Of a stretch of DNA of 44,064 bases, positions 33,774 through 41,867 are shown piece by piece. Origin of the DNA: a virus; the IMG/VR virus record IMGVR_UViG_3300018080_004981, positions 1 through 44,064 of that record. One strand, given 5' to 3'. How positions within the stretch are numbered: the stretch's first letter is position 1; each line of letters starts with the position of its first letter. The notes beneath the pieces were generated by a model. It did no database searches. It worked only from the letters and a program-made list of their open reading frames with translations, and was not told the origin of the DNA. The translations under genes were made by a program, and so were the position numbers.

Positions 33774-34273
33774 CACGGCACCGCCGATGCTGCTTCCATC
33801 ATGGCCCAGTAATGAGCGTCATCGACAGACTCTACTAGGGCCACGAGTTCGTTCTTGATACCCTCCCAGTACTGAAGAAGCACTTCCAGCTCGTCCGTGA
33901 AGGATACCACGTTCTTGTACCGTTCCCTCCAGACCGTGAGCGCAGACGTTGCGGTGTCGAACAGCAACAGCGCAGGGTCGGTGATCATCTGGTAGAACTC
34001 CGGGCACAGTTCTTTCAAAGGGCCGTCCGGTATGTTCGTCAACGCGTCCCTGACCTGATCAATGATCGTCTGGACAATCGCCCACGCAGCCTCCTCCAGA
34101 GCCTTCAAGATGTCGAACTGCGCCAACCAAGCCACGAGCCACTGAATCTGTAGATCGATGTACTCGATGATGGCCAACAAGATGGCCTTCAGCGCCTCAA
34201 GCAGAGGAGCCACCTGTGCGTAGAGCCATCTCAAGATGCACAACGCGATAGTCCCTGCGCCTGTTAGAGCCAT
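33773..34273 (-). CDS. Helical baseplate-region protein of unknown function
   Basis: 166 residues. The N-terminal 60 residues form strongly hydrophobic amphipathic helices rich in Trp, Leu and Ile (about 8-56); the rest is helical and acidic. It could associate with membrane or with the hub. No family recognised. Starts behind AGGAGGACAGG, 9 bp after the spike gene. Confidence 0.7.
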   Translation of the reverse strand: MALTGAGTIALCILRWLYAQVAPLLEALKAILLAIIEYIDLQIQWLVAWLAQFDILKALEEAAWAIVQTIIDQVRDALTNIPDGPLKELCPEFYQMITDPALLLFDTATSALTVWRERYKNVVSFTDELEVLLQYWEGIKNELVALVESVDDAHYWAMMEAASAVP

Positions 34274-34282
34274 CCTGTCCTC

Positions 34283-35800
34283 CTACAACGTCATCGACTT
34301 CGTGGACAACGTACCGCTCAAGGCAGACAACAAGGTCTGCGCCGCTGTAGCCAATGTCTGGAAAGGAACAGACAGTGGCGTCAAGGGCGGAGATGATGTC
34401 GCCGTAGAAAGCGCCTGGAACGTCGTCGCCGTGAGAGTCAAGTATGCCGTCAACGCCGTGTTGAAAGTAGTACCCTTGATCAGCGGCTCTACCGCACCTG
34501 TTCCGAGCTGCAAAAGAGGAGCTTCGAAAGTCAAGTTGCCCAGACAAGTCACCACGGCAGGGCTTGCCCCAAGACTGATCGACCCCGACGCTAGGGAGAT
34601 CGAAGGTGCCGTAAGAGTCATCGCCCCTGCGGAAGTGAGGTCCATGACGCCACCAGCAGTAAGACCTAGAAGACCGCCCACGGTTATGTCCCCGAGACCG
34701 CCAACAGCGACCCCGTAGTCACCACCCACATTCAAGGAGTACGAACCCCCAACAGTCAAATCGTAGGTCCCCGTCGAAGTCCAGCTCGTAGAGGTGTTGA
34801 GAACAGTCCACGTCGAGACCGGGGTGAACCATTGGAAACCGGTAACCAACGGAGCGGAGACTCCGTAGTTCCCCAGATTGTCTACAAGTTCCGTCCACAA
34901 GGCAACCTGGCCCGTCGCGTCGTCAAAAGTACGACGAAGAACGCGCGTAGCGGTGCCGGTCATGGCCACCGATAGGTCCGGAGAAAAGACTTGGGGACCA
35001 ACGATCTGCTTAGTCGTGTCGTCGACAACCTGACCCTCGGAGGTACGCACCATCAGGAGACCGTTTTGGTCCACAGAAGTCAGCGAAGCGCGCCTAATGT
35101 AGTTGGTGTGCTCCTGCCCGACATTGCCAGCGCCCGGAGTGACCAAATCGTAGATGTAGCTCTCCTGGGAATCCACGCCGGGAACGAGGATGCGCCGGGC
35201 CGACCCAGCCCTGATCTCGGAAGAGTCTCCGTACCGGGTGTGCACGAGGTCGGATTGGATGCGTACCTCGCCGTTAGGCTTATCGAGAGTCACCGAGTGG
35301 GGACCTGCTGTCAGGGACGCTCGGTCCCCCAAGTAGAGAGCGCAATTCCGCGCGCTCTTGAACGACCAGTCCCCCGGACGTAGCCGCTTACCCGAAGCAT
35401 CCCCCCACCCGATGCCGCCCCTCTCTTCGTTAGCGTCATCGTACCTCTTAAAAGCAGAAAAATCTATCGTGTGGTAGCTAAGGGAGAACGCATTCCCCAT
35501 TGCGTCGAAACCCACCAACAGGGTATCGCCTATCTGGGGTAGATAGACACCCCACGAAGAACGAAGATAGTTCTTGTCCGTATCACTTTGCTTCGGAGGG
35601 AAAGACCACCCCGCAAGAGGTATCGGGACTTCAGGACGCGGATGACCCCCTCCTTTCAGGAACTCCACGCTCACCGTACCACGCTCCAAGTGCAAGTCCT
35701 TTACACGAACCATATGTATGGTTGAGTAAAACTCCCGGTAAAGACGTCTTTCCTCCAAGATCGGAGAAGTACTGGGATTCATGTTGGAGCGGCCAGACAT
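34283..35800 (-). CDS. Baseplate spike protein (gp5/gpV-like)
   Basis: 505 residues. An N-terminal OB-fold-like domain (about 28-115) has GTVSVEFL, VYLPQIGDTLLVGF and a FSLSYHTID strand. From about 345 to 420 short repeats of the type xxLTVGGSYxLNVGGDY form the triple-stranded beta-helix needle of T4 gp5 or P2 gpV. The C-terminus (PLIKGTTFNTALTAYLT...) with a Thr/Leu/Ala-rich helix is common after the needle in related spikes. It should sit at the tip of the tube and pierce the outer membrane or wall. No lysozyme domain is visible here; a hydrolase domain is instead on the tape measure. Confidence 0.8.
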   Translation of the reverse strand: MSGRSNMNPSTSPILEERRLYREFYSTIHMVRVKDLHLERGTVSVEFLKGGGHPRPEVPIPLAGWSFPPKQSDTDKNYLRSSWGVYLPQIGDTLLVGFDAMGNAFSLSYHTIDFSAFKRYDDANEERGGIGWGDASGKRLRPGDWSFKSARNCALYLGDRASLTAGPHSVTLDKPNGEVRIQSDLVHTRYGDSSEIRAGSARRILVPGVDSQESYIYDLVTPGAGNVGQEHTNYIRRASLTSVDQNGLLMVRTSEGQVVDDTTKQIVGPQVFSPDLSVAMTGTATRVLRRTFDDATGQVALWTELVDNLGNYGVSAPLVTGFQWFTPVSTWTVLNTSTSWTSTGTYDLTVGGSYSLNVGGDYGVAVGGLGDITVGGLLGLTAGGVMDLTSAGAMTLTAPSISLASGSISLGASPAVVTCLGNLTFEAPLLQLGTGAVEPLIKGTTFNTALTAYLTLTATTFQALSTATSSPPLTPLSVPFQTLATAAQTLLSALSGTLSTKSMTL

Positions 35801-35803
35801 TTT

Positions 35804-38311
35804 CTAACCCTTCGCGTTCTCTGACAAAAGCCTCGCGTAGTTGAACGGCGTCTCTCCTCCGAAATGCTGAAAGTCCTCTAGCTTAGGGGAAGTCCCTTCC
35901 TTGTAGACGCCTTTCCACCCCCTAGCCAGATTAACGTTAACCGTCGTATCGCAAGCGCTGTTGACGACCATGCTGTGCTGACAACTAACGATATTCGCCA
36001 CGTAGTTCCTCTGCCTCCAGTACAACGGACGGTTCACCATGAGTCCAAAATGAGGGAGAGTCTGTAACCCGATATTACGAGCCTCCGCATTCGTCTTCCT
36101 TAGCTCCACCGCAGCAAAAAGACGGGCAGCCTCTTCAGAAGTGACCTCCGTCCAAGGACCTTTATCAGCTGCGGGGCGTACACCAAGCAGAGGAACAAGG
36201 CCGTGGGCTGCCGCCCACTGAAAGCGCCGAGAGTTGATGTCGTTGGCCTCTTCAACACGAGCGATGTTGTTCGGAGCTATTCGAGCCAACGTCTTGAGAC
36301 CGTTATCGTTCAGCGAACTGCTGAAACCGAAGGTTTCGTGACGGTTAATAGTAAAGTAGTCAGAATAGTTAAAATTCTGCGCGTTGTAGGAACCACCGAA
36401 CCCCTCCAACGTGAGCTGAAGATCCGAAGACAGCTCCATCATCTCCAAAATATCAGACTCCGTGTAGTCCCCGCTCGCAGCAGACCACTCCGACACCCAT
36501 TCACGAAGCGGCTTCTCCCCTTCCTTTCGCAAACCCTGCAAACCTGCACGACCTTCGATCTCCGCATTCGTGATATGGGAGTCCTCTCCATCGAACATCC
36601 AAGGATCGAAATCGTAGAAAGGCATCTCGAAAACAAGGTCCCCCCTACCTGTGGAGTAAAAACAGAACTGAATCTGCTCCGCCAAATCGTAAATGTAGGT
36701 AAGACGGTCACGAAAATCGGAATGGAGATCCCCCTGAGCCCCACTAACCATCTCGTTCATTACGCCTGCGGAGAGACCGAGACCCAGACGCGTCGGGGCC
36801 ACGTAAAACACACGACCACCCCCTACTGGATAGGTGTCTATGTCCGACCCAATGATGCTGACAACGTCCACCACGCCGAGACCGTCAGAATTAGGGGCGG
36901 AGGTCTCGTCGGCAGCCATATCGGTTAGATCGTCAACACGAACCCGACTGTGCAACATGTCGTTGAGCTGACGCAGATTCCCCATCGTGATCGGACTTCC
37001 TGTGGCCTTCTCTAAACCGTCTAGCTCGGCGTCCCCGATGTAATATGCGTACACCCCCTTGGACTCTTCTTTGCGCTTAAACGTTACCCCGTGAGGAGCA
37101 TACACCGGAGGGAAGAAGGACCCCTGGAACCTACTCTGCTTAGCGCCAATCAGGTACTCTTCCAAGGATGACCGCCGTTGAGTATCGGTCATCTTGTTGA
37201 TTTCATCCAAACTCTTATAAACACCGTGCTTCTGAAGGAAGACCTGCACCTCTGAGTCACTGAAAGCCTCTACAGCCCGATTGGTCAACTCAGTCATGAC
37301 CCCCTCGTAGGCTTCCTTACCGAAGAAGAGCATCTCCAGAATCTCGTACGCAGTAAAATGAGCAAATAGCTCCTGATACGCAACCCAGTTCAACGCGGCT
37401 ACGTCGCCCGCACCCTCGAACGCAGGATCAAACTTGAAGATCTCCTGAATGCTCTTGTCGAGCCCAGCGTCTACGTTGAGCTGGAAATAAGAGTACCGAA
37501 GTGTTTTACTGACGTCAGTCCCTACGATAGTAACCGTGGACTCCTGATTCACCCCAACGTCTTCGGTGAAACCGTCTACAAAGCCGGAAAACATCCAGTA
37601 CCATATGGTCGGGACAAAAGGATCGCGAAACGCAATTCTTATAGGATCGTTCGGATGGAAGATGCAGTCACCTTCAGTAAAAGGGTACGTGTATATGTAA
37701 TCTTCCAAAAAAATAGGAAACGCGTCCCAATCCTCTCCCAAGGCGTCTATGACCTTCTGAGACTCCGGGGCATACTGCGTGGCCTTCTTTTCCACTACCG
37801 TCTTCTTTATGGAATCGGGGACAGAACCCTCCTCCCAGTTCTCCTGGAACCAACCCGAGGCAGCTCTCAACTCGTCATTGAATGCGCTAACCACGTCCAC
37901 AAAAGACTGCCCCACCTGCTCATTGGCGAATGCCCCAAAAAAAGCCTCTAGTACATCTACGTCCTCCCCCGCTTCGTCGCGAAAGTACTGCTGCAACCCT
38001 GCGAAGAGGGTAACGTTGTCTTTAAGGTAGTTGACAAGCTGTTCCCGGCTGTCGCTAAGCGCAACCATATCGGTATGATCGATGATGTATTTGTCCAACG
38101 GGTTATGCAGAGTGATTGAACACGTAGAAGGAGCGCGATCCATGCTGCCCCCGGATTGGTTGACACGCACGTCTATAACGTCCCCCGACACCTCCTGCCC
38201 GTAAATGAAAACACGGAACGCCGGAAAAGCGGCGCGGTAGATGCCTTCTTGAGACGAGAGGACCGACTGCTCCGTCCAGAGTTTTTCACCCAGTTTACCC
38301 AGTTCAACCAT
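35804..38311 (-). CDS. Baseplate hub protein (gp27/gpD-like)
   Basis: 835 residues; the ATG at 38311 overlaps the upstream stop as TGATG. Near the N-terminus are AFRVFIYGQEVSGDVIDVRVNQS and SCSITLHNP strands, and further on a FSGFVDGFTEDVG...STVTIVGTD motif (about 244-268), which is typical for the tube-like hub domains of phage D/gp27 proteins. The first hub domain is interrupted by about 130 mainly helical residues (about 85-215), larger than in small hubs. A helical tail lies at about 780-835. It should form the trimeric ring between tube and spike; the order hub then spike supports this. Confidence 0.7.
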   Translation of the reverse strand: MVELGKLGEKLWTEQSVLSSQEGIYRAAFPAFRVFIYGQEVSGDVIDVRVNQSGGSMDRAPSTCSITLHNPLDKYIIDHTDMVALSDSREQLVNYLKDNVTLFAGLQQYFRDEAGEDVDVLEAFFGAFANEQVGQSFVDVVSAFNDELRAASGWFQENWEEGSVPDSIKKTVVEKKATQYAPESQKVIDALGEDWDAFPIFLEDYIYTYPFTEGDCIFHPNDPIRIAFRDPFVPTIWYWMFSGFVDGFTEDVGVNQESTVTIVGTDVSKTLRYSYFQLNVDAGLDKSIQEIFKFDPAFEGAGDVAALNWVAYQELFAHFTAYEILEMLFFGKEAYEGVMTELTNRAVEAFSDSEVQVFLQKHGVYKSLDEINKMTDTQRRSSLEEYLIGAKQSRFQGSFFPPVYAPHGVTFKRKEESKGVYAYYIGDAELDGLEKATGSPITMGNLRQLNDMLHSRVRVDDLTDMAADETSAPNSDGLGVVDVVSIIGSDIDTYPVGGGRVFYVAPTRLGLGLSAGVMNEMVSGAQGDLHSDFRDRLTYIYDLAEQIQFCFYSTGRGDLVFEMPFYDFDPWMFDGEDSHITNAEIEGRAGLQGLRKEGEKPLREWVSEWSAASGDYTESDILEMMELSSDLQLTLEGFGGSYNAQNFNYSDYFTINRHETFGFSSSLNDNGLKTLARIAPNNIARVEEANDINSRRFQWAAAHGLVPLLGVRPAADKGPWTEVTSEEAARLFAAVELRKTNAEARNIGLQTLPHFGLMVNRPLYWRQRNYVANIVSCQHSMVVNSACDTTVNVNLARGWKGVYKEGTSPKLEDFQHFGGETPFNYARLLSENAKG

Positions 38312-39063
38312 CACACCAACTCGTTAAAAAACTCAGTCCCCAGCGTGAGGGAAATGTACCTAAAAATGTCATCCATTGAAGGAATCGTTTCTGTCGCCAC
38401 GAAAGAAAAAGAGTACGTCTTGCTGAAAGGGTTAGCCGCGTCGTCGGTAAACTCCAGCACACGGTCAAAATGACCGATGAACTGAATCAACGCATTGGCC
38501 AACATAGGGCTACTGTACATGAAATAAAAACGATTAGGGTACCCCCCGAACGGATCAATAACAGGCTCCCGCGTGAGGCTGTACAGGTTCCAGAAGTTCA
38601 CGAGCTTCGAAGCACCTTGCAACGCCTCGATATCAAGCCCCTCCTGGTTCGTGACCGACTTCACCCAGTCCCGGAACTTCTTGATATTCTCAGAGAGATA
38701 CTTGCTGTTGCGCTGCATCCCAGTACGGATGTTGATGTTCCCCGTCGCCCCAGCAAAACTGATGTTGATGACGTCGTTGTTGCGACCCTTCGCGTTCGTC
38801 CAGTGATAGAACACAGCACCGGACTGCGTATCTCGCCTCGTAATCCTCTTGTTCTGCGAAAAGGTCACAGTCTCCGGATTCATCTTCATGCGCACAGGAT
38901 CAATGCCGTTGTTCATACGTTGATCCGAAGTGAACATAAAAGGAACTCGATACGCAACATCCTCGTAGGGGTTGAGTATCCGATCAAGAATACGTTCTGT
39001 AGAAGGTGTAGGAGTCGTCTCCCCACCAAACGTATTACGCAAATTTTCCAAAAATGTCGCCAT
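38311..39063 (-). CDS. Tail/hub-proximal structural protein
   Basis: 250 residues. An N-terminal Thr/Pro-rich linker precedes a beta-rich core with MKMNPETVTFSQNKRITRRDTQSG, then a Gly/Asn stretch and helices. The order tape measure, this gene, hub, spike matches the slot of hub-adaptor or LysM-type tail proteins of myoviruses. No LysM motif is seen, so the role is only from position. Confidence 0.5.
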   Translation of the reverse strand: MATFLENLRNTFGGETTPTPSTERILDRILNPYEDVAYRVPFMFTSDQRMNNGIDPVRMKMNPETVTFSQNKRITRRDTQSGAVFYHWTNAKGRNNDVINISFAGATGNINIRTGMQRNSKYLSENIKKFRDWVKSVTNQEGLDIEALQGASKLVNFWNLYSLTREPVIDPFGGYPNRFYFMYSSPMLANALIQFIGHFDRVLEFTDDAANPFSKTYSFSFVATETIPSMDDIFRYISLTLGTEFFNELV

Positions 39064-39071
39064 TACCTACC

Positions 39072-41867
39072 TCAGCCCGGAGCGAGCCCCAGCGCAGCAA
39101 GCTGGTTAGCCTGCTCCCCTTGGCGCTTCTTGGTTCGCTCTCGATGTTGCTTTCCGGTTGCCCATTCACGCGCCTCGCGACCAGCAGCGGTATCAGCTCC
39201 TGGCCTCCAGAAGAGGGCACGCTCGTAGTTCCGTCCTCCAGAAGGAATGGAACCTAAGAGACCCCCACCCCTCATGAACGGCGGAAGTCCCTCGCCCTCG
39301 TTGGCGTGAATGAACCCCGTCGCACCCTTCGTCCAGTCCTGTGTCCCGGAATCACCTCTCAAGATGCTGCGCGCGAAATCAATCGTAGCCTGCGAGGGGC
39401 GACGGCGCGTAGCGTACTGGCGGTTGTACCGCTTATTGTTGTTCTGCTTCCCCCACCCCTTACCGGAAGTGGCCTTGTTCTTGAGAGCACCCCCACCCCT
39501 GCCCTTGGCACGATTGATCAGAGTGTGCGCGATACCTACCAGCTCCTTCTTGCGCGCAGGACTGTACCCTCCAGCTTCGCTCTGAAGGACACGAGCCAGC
39601 GCCTCCACGTCGTCCCCGGTGTACTTGCCCTCACTGGCAAGAGCCATACTGCTGAACTCTCCCTCCAGCTCCGCTTCCTCGGAAGCGAAGGAAAGCCCAC
39701 AACGAGGGCAGTTGCCGCCGATCTCGAATGAAATGTTGCCCTGGGTGTCTACACCGCCCACTTCGAGAGTGACTCCGCCTCCAGCCCACGGGCCGTCCCA
39801 TTCCGACTGCGCAGCCTGAGGGTCCTTCTTTACCGAAGCAGGTGCCTTCGCCATCTGCTTGGGAGCCATCGAAGATTGACCCGACTGGAGCGATGCCACG
39901 GGGATCTGCACCACTTGAGACGGAGCGAACGCGTTGCCCGCACCCCGACCCTTGGTACCCGGCATCGATCTGAGTCGAGAAGACGCAGGATCGAAGTTCC
40001 AGGCCTCCTGGAGGGTCTTCATCGAGGTCCCCAGGACGTCAGAACCCATGCGCTTCATCGCCTTTGTCATCTGGGACAGACCCCGGTTCATCTTGCGCTT
40101 GTGCTCTTCCGTGTTCCCGAACAAGGCGTTGATGTCAGCCGCCAACCGATTATTGTCCTGCTGATCGCCGCTGATGCCGTTCACAATGAACTCAGGGAGG
40201 GCCTTGAAGAACGCAATCAGCCACGACACGGCCTGGATGACCATGCCCATGATACCCTGCCCTACCTTGGCCAGTCCCTTCATCCACGAGTTCATCGTGC
40301 GCTCGAATTTGCTGCGCTTGGTGGCCTCCACGCCAAACGACTTGGACAGGATCTCGGAATTCTGCTTGGCCGCCGTGGCTGCCTCTACGGTCTTCCCCTC
40401 CTTCATCTTGGAACCGATCTCGGCTATCAGACGGGCACCCTCAAACCCGAGACCCATCTGCTTCTCCATGTAGAACCGCGCGGTCTCCTCGTCCCCTCCA
40501 GTGGCCTCCATGGCGATGTCGTAGACGGCCTCGACGATTCGCGTGACTTCTCCACTGTTGTTGCCCTCGGCAACACGGCGGAATGCGTCCATCATCTTCT
40601 GCCGTGCTTCGAGTCCTCGACCGTAGCCGAGCCGTTCCCCGAGAATGATCTTCCAGGAATCCGACATCTTGGCGATCCCAGACGCCATCTGCTGTATCCC
40701 CATCGCGGCCTGCTTTCCCGCGAACTGCTTGGGAACACCCATCTTGGAGAACTGCTCCGTAACGTGCGAGTAGATGTCCACGACGTTATCGATGTCGTAC
40801 CCCATCTTGGCCAGCTCCTTGCCAGCATCCTCCACGTTCTTCACGTACTGCATCGCACCGATACCGGAATCCCGACCCACCATGTACATCCGGGTCAAGG
40901 ACTCCCTGGCCTCGTCAGTGGTCTTGCCGTAGTCGGCCATCAGGCCCACCATCCGCTTAGCGCTCTCCCCACCTCCCAGCTCGAACATCTTGTCCAGAGC
41001 CAGAGTCACCGTGACGGCACTGCTGTGGACGCCCTTGAGCCGCGTATCGACAGTCCGCGTCATCTGATCGACGCTGACACCGCCGTCGACAAAAGCCTGG
41101 GCAACCGACTGAATCTGTTCCCGGTTGATCCCCATGTACTGCTGCAACGACTCCTGGATCGAGGACAGGTGACGAGTTCCAGAACGTACAGCCCCCTTCA
41201 CCCCGTCATCGTAGGCGGCGATGAGGATGTTCTTCATCTCCCCGGCCTGGGCACGAACCCTGTCGCGGTCCATGTAGCCGTGGATCATGATGCCGATACC
41301 ACCCGCTGCAAGGGCCTTCCACTTCGGCACCTTGAGCTTCTGCATCATGCCGCCGATCTTACCCTTCAGCGTCCTCCACTCTGACCGAACCACCTGCTTG
41401 GACTTGTTGGCCGCCCAAGCACGCGCACCGCTCTTCTTACGGCCCTTGCTGTCACGCCCCTTAGCGCCTCCTCCGCCGTCCTCGGCGTCCACCTGACCCG
41501 CAACAGCGTCTGCCTTGTCTACAAGCCCCCTTGCGCCCGCTGAGAGGCTCTCAAAGTCCTTCTCGGCGGCCTTGACCGTCTTCTCCAGCTCGTCGAAGGA
41601 CTTACCCATGCTCCCCGCGAGCTTCTCGAACTTCTGAGAAACCCCCTGGACGTACTCCTGCCCCATACCGGTCAGCTTCGACCCCTCCTTGAGGGTGGGA
41701 TCGTTCTCCAGATCCGAGAACACGGTCTTGAAGCTGTCGCGTAGAGACGCACCGAGCGCATCGATCATCTCAGTGTTGCGCTGAGATACCTCACTGATGG
41801 CGTCACCGAGTTCGGTGAACTTGAACCGAGCAGCATCGAGATGCTGTATGTCAACGATATCGGTCAT
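39072..41867 (-). CDS. Tape-measure-like protein with C-terminal SleB-type cell-wall hydrolase domain
   Basis: 931 residues, ATGA-coupled to the upstream paralogue. Coiled-coil N-terminus (about 1-125), then a Lys/Arg-rich stretch. The central helical domain (about 187-420) begins with a Gly/Ile membrane-like segment and GYMDRDR and is homologous to the neighbour. Later come amphipathic helices with a hydrophobic patch (about 535-560), a Pro/Ala linker, then CPRCG (720-723). From about 750 to 880 a hydrolase domain starts DVEALARVLQSEAGG...ELVGIAHTLINRAKG, matching the SleB/hydrolase_2 pattern (Glu in SEA, NR at the helix end). It would measure tail length and, when ejected, cut peptidoglycan. 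Confidence 0.78.
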   Translation of the reverse strand: MTDIVDIQHLDAARFKFTELGDAISEVSQRNTEMIDALGASLRDSFKTVFSDLENDPTLKEGSKLTGMGQEYVQGVSQKFEKLAGSMGKSFDELEKTVKAAEKDFESLSAGARGLVDKADAVAGQVDAEDGGGGAKGRDSKGRKKSGARAWAANKSKQVVRSEWRTLKGKIGGMMQKLKVPKWKALAAGGIGIMIHGYMDRDRVRAQAGEMKNILIAAYDDGVKGAVRSGTRHLSSIQESLQQYMGINREQIQSVAQAFVDGGVSVDQMTRTVDTRLKGVHSSAVTVTLALDKMFELGGGESAKRMVGLMADYGKTTDEARESLTRMYMVGRDSGIGAMQYVKNVEDAGKELAKMGYDIDNVVDIYSHVTEQFSKMGVPKQFAGKQAAMGIQQMASGIAKMSDSWKIILGERLGYGRGLEARQKMMDAFRRVAEGNNSGEVTRIVEAVYDIAMEATGGDEETARFYMEKQMGLGFEGARLIAEIGSKMKEGKTVEAATAAKQNSEILSKSFGVEATKRSKFERTMNSWMKGLAKVGQGIMGMVIQAVSWLIAFFKALPEFIVNGISGDQQDNNRLAADINALFGNTEEHKRKMNRGLSQMTKAMKRMGSDVLGTSMKTLQEAWNFDPASSRLRSMPGTKGRGAGNAFAPSQVVQIPVASLQSGQSSMAPKQMAKAPASVKKDPQAAQSEWDGPWAGGGVTLEVGGVDTQGNISFEIGGNCPRCGLSFASEEAELEGEFSSMALASEGKYTGDDVEALARVLQSEAGGYSPARKKELVGIAHTLINRAKGRGGGALKNKATSGKGWGKQNNNKRYNRQYATRRRPSQATIDFARSILRGDSGTQDWTKGATGFIHANEGEGLPPFMRGGGLLGSIPSGGRNYERALFWRPGADTAAGREAREWATGKQHRERTKKRQGEQANQLAALGLAPG

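Noticed and set aside
39876-41384. 502-residue ORF on the plus strand
   Set aside because: Antisense to the tape-measure gene; His/Arg/Leu-rich shadow composition, no ribosome binding site or domain.
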